Shown one piece after another: positions 54,334-63,134 of a stretch of DNA of 64,000 nucleotides (position 1 is the stretch's first letter; each line of letters begins with the position of its first letter). Origin of the DNA: Stenotrophomonas maltophilia (lineage in GTDB: Bacteria; Pseudomonadota; Gammaproteobacteria; Xanthomonadales; Xanthomonadaceae); assembly GCA_002364755.1 (NCBI GenBank), contig DEZI01000028.1, positions 1 through 64,000 of the forward strand, in the 5' to 3' direction. A program made the translations under genes and the position numbers. A model generated the notes under the pieces. It made no database searches. It had not been told where the DNA came from and saw only the letters and a list, made by a program, of their open reading frames with translations.

Positions 54334-55227
54334 ATGGACCGTTTCGAGGCGATGCGCGCCTTCGCCCGCGTGGTGGAAACCGGCAGCTTCACCCGCGCCG
54401 CGCAGACCCTGCAGGTCAGCCGCACTACGGTTACCCAGCTGGTGCAGCAGCTGGAAGCGCACCTGCGGCTGCGACTGCTCAACCGCACCACGCGGCGGGT
54501 CAGCGTCACCGCCGATGGCGCGGCCTACTACCCGCGCATCGCGCGCCTGCTTGCCGAGCTGGAAGAGGTGGAGGGCGGCCTCGGCGACGCCGCCAGCCAG
54601 CCACGCGGGCGACTGCGCATCGACGTGCCCGGTCCGTATGCCCGGCTGCGGCTGGTGCCGGCCCTGCCGGATTTCCACGCGCGCTATCCGGACATCCAGC
54701 TGGACATCGGCGTCAGCGACCGCGAGGTCGATGTCATCGCCGACAACGTGGACTGCGTGATCCGCGGCGGTGCACCCGCCGATCCGGCGCTGGTGGCGCG
54801 GCCGCTGGCCAGCCTGTCGATCGGCTTCCACGCCAGCCCCGCTTACCTGCAGCGCTTCGGCGTGCCCGCGCACCCGAGCGCACTGGCAGGGCCGGACCAT
54901 CACATGGTCGGCTTCCTCAGCCCGCGCACCGGCCGTGCACGTGTGTTCATCGTCCAGCGCGGTGATGAGCGCATCGAGGTGCAGGGCCGCCATGCCGTGG
55001 GCTTCGATGATGGCAACGCCTACCTGGCCGCCGGCGTGGCGGGCCTGGGCGTGGTCGCGCTGCCCAGCTACATGGCCGAACCGCATGTGGCCAGCGGCGG
55101 ACTGCGGCCTGTACTGCAGGACTGGCAGCTGCCGCCGATGCCGATGCACGTGATGTTTCCGCCGAACCGGCACATGAGCCAGCGCCTGCGGGTGTTCATT
55201 GACTGGGCGGTGGAGGTGCTGGGGTGA
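54334..55227 (+). CDS. LysR-family transcriptional regulator
   Basis: The 297-residue regulator has an N-terminal winged helix (residues about 1-60, FARVVETGSFTRAAQTLQVSRTTVTQ) and a two-lobed effector domain. The sequence is of the DmlR/AaeR-like group (VSVTADGAAYYPR...). Effector unknown. The start at 54334 gives the family-typical MDRFEAMRAF. It is divergent from ridA. Confidence 0.9.
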   Translation: MDRFEAMRAFARVVETGSFTRAAQTLQVSRTTVTQLVQQLEAHLRLRLLNRTTRRVSVTADGAAYYPRIARLLAELEEVEGGLGDAASQPRGRLRIDVPGPYARLRLVPALPDFHARYPDIQLDIGVSDREVDVIADNVDCVIRGGAPADPALVARPLASLSIGFHASPAYLQRFGVPAHPSALAGPDHHMVGFLSPRTGRARVFIVQRGDERIEVQGRHAVGFDDGNAYLAAGVAGLGVVALPSYMAEPHVASGGLRPVLQDWQLPPMPMHVMFPPNRHMSQRLRVFIDWAVEVLG

Positions 55228-55282
55228 CACGCGCCGGGCATGCGAAAATCATCACTGCACGCACCAGGAAGCCGCCACACGC

Positions 55283-55792
55283 ATGAGCCGCATCGTCGCA
55301 CTGGATACCGAAACCACCGGCATTTCCCACCGCATGGGCCATCGGATCATCGAGATCGGCGCGGTGGAACTGATCGATGGCCAGCTCACCGGCCGCCAGT
55401 TCCACACCTATCTGCAGCCGCAGCGCTCGGTGGACTGGGGCGCGCAGCGCGTGCACGGCATCAGCGATGCAATGCTGGTCGGCAAGCCGCTGTTTTCCAG
55501 CAAGGCCACCGAGCTGCTGGACTTCCTGCGTGGCAGCGAGATGGTCGCGCACAACGCCACCTTCGATGTGGGCTTCCTCGACAACGAGCTGCGTCTGGCC
55601 GGCATGCCCGGCAGTCTGGCCCAATACTGCCGCATTACCTGCAGCCTGAAGCTCGCGCGCGGGCGTTGGCCCGGCCAGGGCAACAAGCTGGACGATGTGC
55701 TGCAGCGCCTGCGCATTCCCGGTAATCGCGGCCTGCACGGCGCGTTGAAGGATGCGCATCTGCTGGCGCAGGTGATTCCGCACCTGCGTTGA
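55283..55792 (+). CDS. DnaQ-like 3'-5' exonuclease, short form
   Basis: The 169-residue protein contains a complete DEDDh exonuclease site: Asp8, Glu10 (LDTETTG), Asp95 (HNATFD), His152 and Asp157 (LHGALKDA). It resembles DNA polymerase III epsilon but ends right after the catalytic domain, without the C-terminal alpha-binding tail of full epsilon (about 240 residues). No clamp-binding tail is obvious either. It may be a free proofreading or repair nuclease, or the dnaQ of this organism in short form. The start at 55283 opens directly on MSRIVALDTETTG. Confidence 0.85.
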   Translation: MSRIVALDTETTGISHRMGHRIIEIGAVELIDGQLTGRQFHTYLQPQRSVDWGAQRVHGISDAMLVGKPLFSSKATELLDFLRGSEMVAHNATFDVGFLDNELRLAGMPGSLAQYCRITCSLKLARGRWPGQGNKLDDVLQRLRIPGNRGLHGALKDAHLLAQVIPHLR

Positions 55793-55808
55793 TGCAGCGT
55801 GGGGCGGT

Positions 55809-55846
55809 GGGTCAGAGCCCTTTTCTGCGAAAAGGGATCCGACCCC
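55809..55846. repeat. Type-2 hairpin repeat (copy b), overlapping a gene end
   Basis: GGGTCAGAGCCCTTTTC, loop TGC, GAAAAGGGATCCGACCCC. It lies between convergent genes. The stop codon and last residues of the glycosyltransferase to the right are encoded within it. Confidence 0.85.
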
Positions 55847-57059
55847 ATTGCTCGATCATCGCCACGCCCGTGGCCACGCCATCCTCGCTCGCCATTGCCG
55901 CGCCCAGTGCAGCGGCACGCGCACGTGTAGCGCTGTCCTCGGCGAACGCAATCGCCGCCGCCAGCGTGGCCGCATCCAACCGCCCCGGTGACAGCGGCGC
56001 CGGCGCCACACCCAGCGTCTGCAGGCGCCGTGCCCAGAAGAACTGATCGGCAGCGAACGGCATCACCAGCGAAGGAATACCAGCGCGGCAGGCCGAATGC
56101 GTGGTGCCGCTGCCGCCATGGTGGATGGCCAGCGCGCAGCGTGGGAACAGTGTTTCATGCGGTGTCGGGCCGAGCACGAACACGTTCGCTGGCATAGCAC
56201 TTGAAGGCAGTCCGGCCCAGCCCGGGAACAGCAGCACGCGGCGCGGCGCCAGCGCCTGCAGCAGGGCCGGCAGCACGCGTTCGCGGTCGAAGCCGGTCAT
56301 GCTGCCGAAACCGAGATAGACCGGCGCGGCCCCGGCATCGAGGAAGGCCTGCAGGTCGGCGGGCGGCGACCAGGGTTGTTCCGGCATCCGCCATTGCCCG
56401 CACACCACATGGTCGGCCGGCCAGTCGGCAGGCGGCGGCAGCAGCTGCGGGGAAATGCCGTACAGCATCGGCAGGCCGGCCCACAGCGTGCGGCGCGGCG
56501 GTTGCCCGAGCGCGGCGCGCGCGGCGTTGATCGGCCTGCGGAAGGTGCGCCACACCGCCTGATTGACCAAGCCGTAGCTGGCCCGGCGCAACACGCTTGG
56601 TAGCAGCTCGCCCGGCAGCGGCATCGACGACAGGAAGGGCGAAGCGAAGGCGCGCGTCGGCGTCAGCGGAATCATGCCGGTGCCGATGGCCGGCAGACGG
56701 CGGTGCTCGGCTACGCTCAGGCCGACCAGCGCGGCCAGCCCACCGGTCAAAATGGCATCGCAGCCAGCGGCGGCCGCATCGGCCTGCACCATCCAGGCCG
56801 GCACGTGGCGACCGGCCATCCGCGCCAGGCCGCGCGAGGCGGCGGCCAGGTTGTTGCCGCGCGCCACCAGGGCCACCACTTCGTCGTGGATGTCGCCTTC
56901 CAGCGCCGCGTGCGGCACCGTCAGCTCGCGCGCGCTGCCCAGCGTGCCCTGTTCGGCCAGCAGCATCACGTCGTGGCCGGCCTGGCGCAGGCCATGGCAC
57001 AGCATCACCAGTGGCCGGGTGTCGCCTTCGGTGCCATAGGTCAGGGCCAGCAGTCGCAT
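55812..57059 (-). CDS. GT1-family glycosyltransferase (UGT/sterol-glucosyltransferase-like)
   Basis: The 415-residue GT-B enzyme would transfer a sugar from a nucleotide sugar to a lipid or small acceptor. MRLLALTYGTEGDTRPLV begins the acceptor-side fold, and the nucleotide-sugar signature is HHGGSGTTHSACRAGIPSLVMP...ADQFFWA (about 335-367). The start at 57059 gives the family-typical N-terminus; ATGs at 57104 and 57122 are alternatives. The last residues (WGRIPFRRKGL) and stop codon come from a type-2 hairpin repeat, so the natural C-terminus has been replaced or trimmed. No lipid or polyketide genes adjoin it. Confidence 0.83.
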   Translation of the reverse strand: MRLLALTYGTEGDTRPLVMLCHGLRQAGHDVMLLAEQGTLGSARELTVPHAALEGDIHDEVVALVARGNNLAAASRGLARMAGRHVPAWMVQADAAAAGCDAILTGGLAALVGLSVAEHRRLPAIGTGMIPLTPTRAFASPFLSSMPLPGELLPSVLRRASYGLVNQAVWRTFRRPINAARAALGQPPRRTLWAGLPMLYGISPQLLPPPADWPADHVVCGQWRMPEQPWSPPADLQAFLDAGAAPVYLGFGSMTGFDRERVLPALLQALAPRRVLLFPGWAGLPSSAMPANVFVLGPTPHETLFPRCALAIHHGGSGTTHSACRAGIPSLVMPFAADQFFWARRLQTLGVAPAPLSPGRLDAATLAAAIAFAEDSATRARAAALGAAMASEDGVATGVAMIEQWGRIPFRRKGL

Positions 57060-57144
57060 CAGGGGCTTCACGGGTGGGGCGGTCAGTATGGGCAGCCCGG
57101 TCATGAACACGATGTGCCCCATTCAGTCCGCGCCTGTGGGTAAC

Positions 57145-57173
57145 TTGCGCAAGTGCTTGAGTCCGTGCATAAT
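57145..57173 (+). promoter_or_regulatory. Promoter of rpmB-rpmG
   Basis: TTGCGC (57145-57150) and CATAAT (57168-57173) are separated by exactly 17 bp. Transcription would start near 57180, leaving a leader of about 160 nt before rpmB. Confidence 0.65.
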
Positions 57174-57202
57174 GCGCGGCTCGCTGTGTCCGGTTTTCTA
57201 CC

Positions 57203-57286
57203 GGGCGGCGCCCCCGGGAGCACGTCCCCGGCCGCCCAACGCCAGCGTAACCCTTTGATTCTCTTGACGTATGGTGGGCAACCACC
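57203..57286 (+). promoter_or_regulatory. Structured leader of the rpmB-rpmG message
   Basis: GGGCGGC (57203-57209) pairs with GCCGCCC (57231-57237), with an inner CGGG/CCCG stem. A second hairpin, GGTGG-GCAA-CCACC (57273-57286), carries a GNRA-type tetraloop. A long structured leader before ribosomal protein genes suggests autogenous control; no described L28/L33 leader is known to me. Confidence 0.45.
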
Positions 57287-57340
57287 GAGGCCGCCGTCTC
57301 CCGGGCTACGGGCTGACACAACTTACTATCGAGGTGCGCA

Positions 57341-57577
57341 ATGTCCCGCGTATGCCAGGTTTCCGGCAAGCGAGTGCAGACGGGTAACAACGTCTCGCAC
57401 GCCAACAACAAGACCCGTCGTCGTTTCCTTCCCAACCTGCATGAGCGTCGCTTCTGGGTTGCCAGCGAGAACCGTTGGGTGAAGCTTCGTGTTTCCGCGC
57501 ATGCACTGCGCACCATCGACAAGAACGGTATCGATTCCGTTCTGGCTGAGCTGCGTGCGCGCGGCGAAAAGGTCTGA
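57341..57577 (+). CDS. rpmB: Ribosomal protein L28
   Basis: The 78-residue basic protein of the 50S subunit has the typical start SRVCQVSGKRVQTGNNVSHANNKTRRRF and the conserved RFWVASENRWVKLRVS. GAGGTG precedes the start. rpmG follows after 13 bp, the usual pair. Confidence 0.97.
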   Translation: MSRVCQVSGKRVQTGNNVSHANNKTRRRFLPNLHERRFWVASENRWVKLRVSAHALRTIDKNGIDSVLAELRARGEKV

Positions 57578-57590
57578 GGAGTAGACGATC

Positions 57591-57755
57591 ATGGCAGGCA
57601 AGCGCGATAAGGTCCGTATGATTTCGACCGCCGGTACCGGTCACTTCTACACGACCGACAAGAACAAGAAAAACACCCCGGGGAAGATGGAATTCTCCAA
57701 GTACGATCCGGTCGTGCGCAAGCACGTCCCGTACAAGGAAGGCAAGATCAAGTAA
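57591..57755 (+). CDS. rpmG: Ribosomal protein L33
   Basis: The 54-residue protein reads MAGKRDKVRMISTAGTGHFY, then TTDKNKKNTPGKMEFSKYDP and VVRKHVPYKEGKIK, a normal zinc-free (cysteine-less) bacterial L33. GAGGAG lies about 9 bases before the ATG. A strong terminator follows 27 bp after the stop. Confidence 0.97.
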   Translation: MAGKRDKVRMISTAGTGHFYTTDKNKKNTPGKMEFSKYDPVVRKHVPYKEGKIK

Positions 57756-57781
57756 TCCGCAAGGATTGCTGGTCGCTTCCG

Positions 57782-57812
57782 AAAAAACCCGCCCTCGTGG
57801 CGGGTTTTTTTT
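57782..57812 (+). terminator. Intrinsic terminator after rpmG
   Basis: AAAACCCGCC (57785-57794), loop CTCGT, GGCGGGTTTT followed by more T. It is a textbook GC stem with an A/T-rich base and long U-tract. Confidence 0.92.
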
Positions 57813-57845
57813 GTGCCCGGTGTTCCTGCGGTGGGTGCCCGGTGG

Positions 57846-57866
57846 GTGCCGACCGTTGGTCGGCAC
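57846..57866. repeat. REP-like palindrome before the cardiolipin synthase gene
   Basis: GTGCCGACC-GTT-GGTCGGCAC is a perfect hairpin with the same core as elements at 32488-32546 but without GTAG/CTAC ends. Confidence 0.65.
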
Positions 57867-57902
57867 GCTTTTGGTTGGCACGTCGCCGGAAGGCTGGGCA
57901 GA

Positions 57903-59351
57903 ATGGCCCCCACACCTTCGACGGGCGACGCGATGCTGTTCGAGTGGCTGCTGGGTTCCTACCTGCTGTTGATCGACTGGCTCATCCGGCTGGTTGCGCT
58001 GTGCTGGATCCCCACCCGCACCACGCCGGGGGCGGCGCGCAGCTGGCTGCTGCTGGTCGGCTTCGTGCCGCTGCTGGGCCTGCCCCTGTACCTGCTGTTC
58101 GGCCACCCGTGGCTGTCGCGCGAACGCATCCGCCGGCAAGCCGAGGCGTCGCAGGTCATCCGCGAGGAACAGGCGCTGCAGCACCGGCTGCGCTGGACCC
58201 CGACCGCCGACACTGCCATCGCCGAGATCGTGCCGCTGGTGCAGCGCCAGGGTGACTTCATGCCGGTGCATGGCAACGCGGTCGACCTGCTCACCGACTA
58301 CGACGAATCGCTGCACACCCTCATCGCCGACATCGACCAGGCCGAGGACCGCGTCCACCTGCTGTACTACCTGATGTTCGACGACGCGGTAGGCGAGGCC
58401 ATCGTTGAAGCGCTGCAGCGTGCCGCCGCGCGCGGCGTGCAGTGCCGCGTGCTGCTGGATGCGGTGGGTGCCAAGCGCGGCCTGCGTGCCTACCGCAAGC
58501 GCCTGCAGGCGCGCGACATCGAAGTGCGGGCGATGCTGCCCGGCGGCCTGCGCTGGCGCCGCAGCGGGCGCATGGACCTGCGCAACCACCGCAAGATCGC
58601 GGTGATCGACAACGAAGTGGCCTACGTCGGCTCGCAGAACCTGGCCGGCCCACGCTTCGTGCCCGGCCACCCCAACCGCGAACTGGTCGCGCGCGTGCGC
58701 GGCCCGGCGGTGGCCCACCTGGAGGCAGTGTTCGCCAGCGACTGGTACATGGAAACCGGGCAGCGCCTGGACGTCATCGCCGACGTGCCCGAGTGCGGCG
58801 ATGACATCGCCACCCAGCTGCTGCCCAGTGGCCCGGCGTACCCCTACAGCAACGCGCGCGATGCGGTGGCGGCGCTGATCCACCTGGCACGGCGGCGGCT
58901 GGTGATGGTCACCCCGTATTTCGTGCCCGACGAAGCGACGCTGAGCGCGCTGCGCATCGCCGCGCTGTCCGGTGTGAAGGTGCAGCTGATCCTGTCGGCC
59001 AGCAACAACCAGCGGCTGACCTCGTGGGCGCAGGAGGCGTATTACGAGGAACTGCTGCGTTGTGGCGTGCAGATCGCGCTGTATGAGCCGCAGTTCCTGC
59101 ACGCCAAGCACATGAGCGTGGACGAGGACATCGCCGTGCTCGGCTCGATCAACATGGATATCCGTTCTTTTGCGCTGAATGCCGAGATCGGCCTGATCTG
59201 CTACGACCGGCCGCTGGTGCAGCAGCTGTGCGCCATCGAGGACGACTACCTGCGCCAGTCGCGCCTGCTGGACCTGGAGCAGTGGCGTCAGCGCCCGGCC
59301 TGGAAGCGCAGCCGCGAAGGCATCGCACGGTTGGCCGATGCGTTGATGTGA
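57903..59351 (+). CDS. cls: Cardiolipin synthase
   Basis: The 482-residue phospholipase-D-superfamily enzyme condenses phosphatidylglycerol to cardiolipin in the inner membrane. Two N-terminal membrane helices (LLGSYLLLIDWLIRLVALCW and WLLLVGFVPLLGLPLYLLFG) precede two HKD domains: NHRKIAVID and HAKHMSVDEDIAVLGSIN. GGAAGG nine bases before 57903 supports this start; an ATG ten codons later (57933) is the alternative. It follows the rpmG terminator and is independent of it. Confidence 0.9.
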   Translation: MAPTPSTGDAMLFEWLLGSYLLLIDWLIRLVALCWIPTRTTPGAARSWLLLVGFVPLLGLPLYLLFGHPWLSRERIRRQAEASQVIREEQALQHRLRWTPTADTAIAEIVPLVQRQGDFMPVHGNAVDLLTDYDESLHTLIADIDQAEDRVHLLYYLMFDDAVGEAIVEALQRAAARGVQCRVLLDAVGAKRGLRAYRKRLQARDIEVRAMLPGGLRWRRSGRMDLRNHRKIAVIDNEVAYVGSQNLAGPRFVPGHPNRELVARVRGPAVAHLEAVFASDWYMETGQRLDVIADVPECGDDIATQLLPSGPAYPYSNARDAVAALIHLARRRLVMVTPYFVPDEATLSALRIAALSGVKVQLILSASNNQRLTSWAQEAYYEELLRCGVQIALYEPQFLHAKHMSVDEDIAVLGSINMDIRSFALNAEIGLICYDRPLVQQLCAIEDDYLRQSRLLDLEQWRQRPAWKRSREGIARLADALM

Positions 59352-59427
59352 GCGCACGGGCCACCGTCGTGGAAACGGCTCGTTGCGGCAACCCGGGCCG
59401 TCACCTGCCATGGCCTACAATCGGCGC

Positions 59428-60831
59428 ATGACTGATTCATCGCGACATGGCGAACTGGACCTGGCGATCATCGGCGGTGGTGCCGCCGGTGTGCTGGTGG
59501 CGATCCAGGTGTTGCGCCAGGCCCAGGCGCCGCTGGCGCTGGCCATCTTCGAACCCGCCTCGCAGCTCGCCCAAGGCATCGCCTACGCCACGCCGTGGCC
59601 GGAGCACCTGCTGAACGTGCCCGCGGCGAAGATGAGTGCTTTCCCCGACCAGCCCGGCGATTTCCTCGATTACCTGCAGGCCCTCAACGCTTACCCGGGC
59701 GAGGCGCGCGAACTGCTCGGCGAGCGCTACGTGAGCCGCCATCACTTCGCCGCCTACCTGCAGCAGCGCCTGCAGGACGCGGCGGCCGCCAGTCCGGCGC
59801 AGCTGCAGGAGATCGCGCAGCCGGTACTGGGCCTGCAGCCGGATGACTACGGTTACCACCTGCAGCTGGGCGATGGCAGCATGCTGCACGCGGCGCAGGC
59901 GGTCGTCGCCACCGGCAACAGCATGCGTCCGCTGCCGGTGGCCGGCGCCGATGCGCTGCCTGCCGACGACGTGGTCGAGGCCTGGGACTATGACGGCGTG
60001 CGCACGCTGGCGGGTGCCCACGCGCTGGCCATCGTCGGTTCCGGCCTGAGCATGGCCGACACCGTGCTGGCCCTGGTCGCCGCCGGCCATACCGGTCCGC
60101 TGCACGTGATCTCGCGGCATGGCCTGTTGCCGCTGCCGCATGCGCATGGCGTTCTGCCCGAGTTCGACCCGGCCGCGCTGCTGCCGATGACCCTGAGCCA
60201 GCGTGTGCGTGCCCTGCGCGGCTTCGCCCGGCAGACGCAGGCCGATGGCCAGCCGTGGCAGGGCGTGATGGATCGCATCCGCCCGCATGGCCAGGCGCTG
60301 TGGTGCAGCTTGGACGAGGCCGACCAGCGACGCTTCCTGCGCCATGTGGTGCGCTATTGGGACGTGCACCGCCACCGCATCGCCGAGGACGTCGATGCCC
60401 AGCTGCAGGCCCTGCAGGCCAGCGGCCAGCTTCAGCTGCACCGTGCCCGGCTGCAGCGCATCTGGCGCGAAGGCGATGCGCTTCACCTGTCCGGCCGTGA
60501 TGCCGCTGGTGGCGAGCAGCAGTGGACGATCGCTGCGGTGGTCAATGCCACCGGCGTCGAGACCCGAGCCGCTGCGCTGCGCAATCCCTTGCTGCAGCAG
60601 CTGCAGGCCGACGGCCTGGCCCGCCCCGGGCCGCATGGCCTGGGCCTGGACAGCAGCGTGCCGGGCGACCGCCTGTGCAGCCGCAGCGGTGCGCCGCAGG
60701 CGCGTCTGGGCGTGCTCGGCAGCCTGCGCATCGGCAGCCTCTGGGAAAGCCTGGCCGTGCCTGAACTGCGTCAGCAGGCGCAGGCCCTGGCCACGCAGGT
60801 GGTCGCAGGAGCCGCGACGGCGATGCCGTAA
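59428..60831 (+). CDS. FAD/NAD(P)-binding protein of the NAD_binding_9 group
   Basis: The 467-residue flavoprotein opens with a dinucleotide fold, LDLAIIGGGAAGVLVAIQVL. A second nucleotide site appears at ALAIVGSGLSMADTVLALVAAGH (about 205-227), and an ATG motif (NATGVETRAAALRNPLL) near residue 380 is typical of two-domain monooxygenase or disulfide-oxidoreductase-like proteins. FEPASQLAQGIAYATPWPEHLLNVPAAKMSAFPD is the signature of the HcpE/NAD_binding_9 family. Reaction and substrate are unknown. The start at 59428 begins just ahead of the fold. uvrD starts 9 bp after its stop. Confidence 0.8.
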   Translation: MTDSSRHGELDLAIIGGGAAGVLVAIQVLRQAQAPLALAIFEPASQLAQGIAYATPWPEHLLNVPAAKMSAFPDQPGDFLDYLQALNAYPGEARELLGERYVSRHHFAAYLQQRLQDAAAASPAQLQEIAQPVLGLQPDDYGYHLQLGDGSMLHAAQAVVATGNSMRPLPVAGADALPADDVVEAWDYDGVRTLAGAHALAIVGSGLSMADTVLALVAAGHTGPLHVISRHGLLPLPHAHGVLPEFDPAALLPMTLSQRVRALRGFARQTQADGQPWQGVMDRIRPHGQALWCSLDEADQRRFLRHVVRYWDVHRHRIAEDVDAQLQALQASGQLQLHRARLQRIWREGDALHLSGRDAAGGEQQWTIAAVVNATGVETRAAALRNPLLQQLQADGLARPGPHGLGLDSSVPGDRLCSRSGAPQARLGVLGSLRIGSLWESLAVPELRQQAQALATQVVAGAATAMP

Positions 60832-60840
60832 AATGGGGGC

Positions 60841-63033
60841 ATGGATGTCTCCCACCTGCTCGATGGCCTGAACCCGGCCCAGCGCGAAGCCGTCTCCGCT
60901 CCCCCCGGCCACCACCTGGTGCTGGCCGGTGCCGGTTCCGGCAAGACCCGCGTACTCACCCACCGCATCGCCTGGCTGCATGAAGTCGAAGGCGTGCCGA
61001 CCCACGGCATTTTTGCGGTGACCTTCACCAACAAAGCCGCCGGCGAGATGCGCCACCGCATCGACGCGCAGCTGCCCAACGGCAGCCGTGGCGCGTGGAT
61101 CGGCACCTTCCACGGCCTGGCCAACCGTCTGCTGCGCCTGCACTGGCAGGACGCCAAGCTGCCCGAAGGCTTCCAGGTCATGGATTCGGACGATCAGCTG
61201 CGGCTGGTCAAGCGCGTGGTCCAGGCGCTGGAAATCGACGACAGCAAGCATCCGCCCAAGCAGATCGCCTGGTGGATCAACGAACAGAAGGATGAGGGTC
61301 GCCGCCCGCAGCACATCCAGCCCGAGCCGCATGATGCGTGGCTGGAAACCATGCGCCAGGCCTATATCGAGTACCAGGCGCGCTGCGACCGCGCCGGCCT
61401 GGTCGACTTCGCCGAGCTGCTCCTGCGCGCGCACGAACTGCTGCGCGACAACCCGCCGCTGCTGGCGCACTACCGCGCCCGCTTCCGCGAAATCCTGGTG
61501 GACGAGTTCCAGGATACCAACGCCATCCAGTACGCCTTCGTGCGCGTGCTGGCCGGTCACGAAGGCCATGTGTTCGTGGTCGGCGACGATGATCAGGCCA
61601 TCTACGGCTGGCGTGGTGCCAAGGTCGAGAACGTGCAGGGCTTCCTGCGCGATTTCCCCGGCGCGCAGACCATCCGCCTGGAGCAGAACTACCGTTCCAC
61701 CGCCAACATCCTCGGTGCGGCCAACGCGGTCATCGCGCACAACCCGGACCGCATCGGCAAGGAACTGTGGACCGACAGCGGCGACGGCGAGCCGATCGAC
61801 CTGTATGCGGCCTACAACGAGATGGACGAGGCGCGTTACATCGTCGAGCGCGCGCGCCAGTGGGTGCGCGATGGTGGCAGCTACACCGAAGTTGCCGTGC
61901 TCTACCGCAGCAATGCGCAGTCGCGCGCGCTGGAAGAAGCGCTGCTGAGCGAACAGGTGCCGTATCGCGTATACGGCGGCATGCGCTTCTTCGAGCGTGC
62001 CGAAATCAAGGACGCGCTGGCCTACCTGCGCCTGCTGTCCAACCGCAACGATGACGCCGCCTTCGAGCGCGCGGTGAACACGCCGACCCGTGGCATCGGC
62101 GAGCGCACCCTGGACGAGGTGCGTCGCGAGGCGCGCGCGCAGGGCATTTCGCTGTGGGAGGCCACCATGCTGGTCACCCAGGGTACGGCGCTGGCCGCGC
62201 GAGCACGCAATGCGCTGGCCGGCTTCCTGGTGCTGGTGAATGAACTGCAGGCGCAGACCCTGCACATGACCCTCGCCGAGCGCGTGGACCATGTGCTGTC
62301 GCGCTCGCAGCTGCGCGAGCACTGGAGCAAGGAAAGCCGCAATTCGCTGGATTCGGAGTCGCGTACCGACAACCTCGACGAACTGGTTTCGGTCGCCTCG
62401 CGCTTCCTGCGTCGCGCCGATGACATCGAGGAAGCAGGCGAGGACATGGACGAGCTGGTCGCGTTCCTGGCCTATGCCGCGCTGGAGGCCGGTGAAGGCC
62501 AGGCGCAGGCGGGCGAGGAGGGTGTGCAGCTGATGACCCTGCACTCGGCCAAGGGCCTGGAATTCCCGCTGGTGTTCCTGGCCGGCATGGAAGACGGCCT
62601 GTTCCCGAGTGCGCGTTCGCTGGAAGAAAGCGGCCGCCTGGAAGAAGAGCGCCGGCTGGCCTACGTGGGCATCACCCGCGCGCGGCAGAAGCTGGTGCTG
62701 TGCTATGCCGAATCGCGCCGCATCCACGGCCAGGACAATTACAGCCTGCCGTCGCGCTTCCTGCGCGAGATCCCGCGCGAGCTGCTGCACGAAGTGCGCC
62801 CGAAGGTGCAGGTCTCGCGGCCGGCATCGCTGGGCAGCAGCCGGGTGATGGGCCACGCCTCGATCGAGGCCCCGCCGCTGAAGCTGGGCGCGCTGGTGAC
62901 CCATCCCAAGTTCGGCGAAGGCATGGTGACTGACTACGAAGGCAGCGGCGCCCACGCCCGCGTGCAGGTCGAGTTCGCCGATGCCGGCAGCAAGTGGCTG
63001 GTGATGGCCTACGCCAACCTGACGGTCATCTGA
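60841..63033 (+). CDS. uvrD: DNA helicase II
   Basis: The 730-residue superfamily-1 3'-5' helicase acts in nucleotide-excision and mismatch repair. Motif I AGAGSGKT is at 29-36, motif II VDEFQDTN, motif III GDDDQAIYGWRGA, motif IV and VI QNYRS and YVGITRARQKL. The C-terminus GALVTHPKFGEGMVTDYEGSGAHARVQVEF...KWLVMAYANL is the RNA-polymerase-binding Tudor-like tail of UvrD rather than Rep. The 1172-codon antisense frame across this and the previous gene is a GC-skew artefact. Confidence 0.96.
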   Translation: MDVSHLLDGLNPAQREAVSAPPGHHLVLAGAGSGKTRVLTHRIAWLHEVEGVPTHGIFAVTFTNKAAGEMRHRIDAQLPNGSRGAWIGTFHGLANRLLRLHWQDAKLPEGFQVMDSDDQLRLVKRVVQALEIDDSKHPPKQIAWWINEQKDEGRRPQHIQPEPHDAWLETMRQAYIEYQARCDRAGLVDFAELLLRAHELLRDNPPLLAHYRARFREILVDEFQDTNAIQYAFVRVLAGHEGHVFVVGDDDQAIYGWRGAKVENVQGFLRDFPGAQTIRLEQNYRSTANILGAANAVIAHNPDRIGKELWTDSGDGEPIDLYAAYNEMDEARYIVERARQWVRDGGSYTEVAVLYRSNAQSRALEEALLSEQVPYRVYGGMRFFERAEIKDALAYLRLLSNRNDDAAFERAVNTPTRGIGERTLDEVRREARAQGISLWEATMLVTQGTALAARARNALAGFLVLVNELQAQTLHMTLAERVDHVLSRSQLREHWSKESRNSLDSESRTDNLDELVSVASRFLRRADDIEEAGEDMDELVAFLAYAALEAGEGQAQAGEEGVQLMTLHSAKGLEFPLVFLAGMEDGLFPSARSLEESGRLEEERRLAYVGITRARQKLVLCYAESRRIHGQDNYSLPSRFLREIPRELLHEVRPKVQVSRPASLGSSRVMGHASIEAPPLKLGALVTHPKFGEGMVTDYEGSGAHARVQVEFADAGSKWLVMAYANLTVI

Positions 63034-63043
63034 TCACCGTCGA

Positions 63044-63080
63044 GGGCTCGGATCCCTCCCGCAGGGAGGGCTCTGACCCC
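63044..63080. repeat. Type-2 hairpin repeat (copy c, reversed)
   Basis: GGGCTCGGATCCCTCCC, loop GCA, GGGAGGGCTCTGACCCC. The orientation is opposite to copies a, b and d. It starts 10 bp after the uvrD stop. Confidence 0.85.
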
Positions 63081-63095
63081 ATCGGGGGAACACCC

Positions 63096-63119
63096 AGCCG
63101 AGCATGGGCTCGGCTCTAC
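63096..63119. repeat. SMAG REP
   Basis: GCCGAGC-ATGG-GCTCGGC ends in CTAC; it is identical to the reversed units of the 27-28 kb array. It lies between uvrD and the convergent unknown gene. Confidence 0.8.
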
Positions 63120-63134
63120 AACTGCGGTCGGCCG

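Noticed and set aside
59437..62955. 1172-codon open frame antisense to uvrD and the FAD protein gene
   Set aside because: The plus strand encodes two well-recognised proteins throughout. The antisense translation is rich in His, Gln, Arg and Gly with no domain, a known effect of high GC at third positions.
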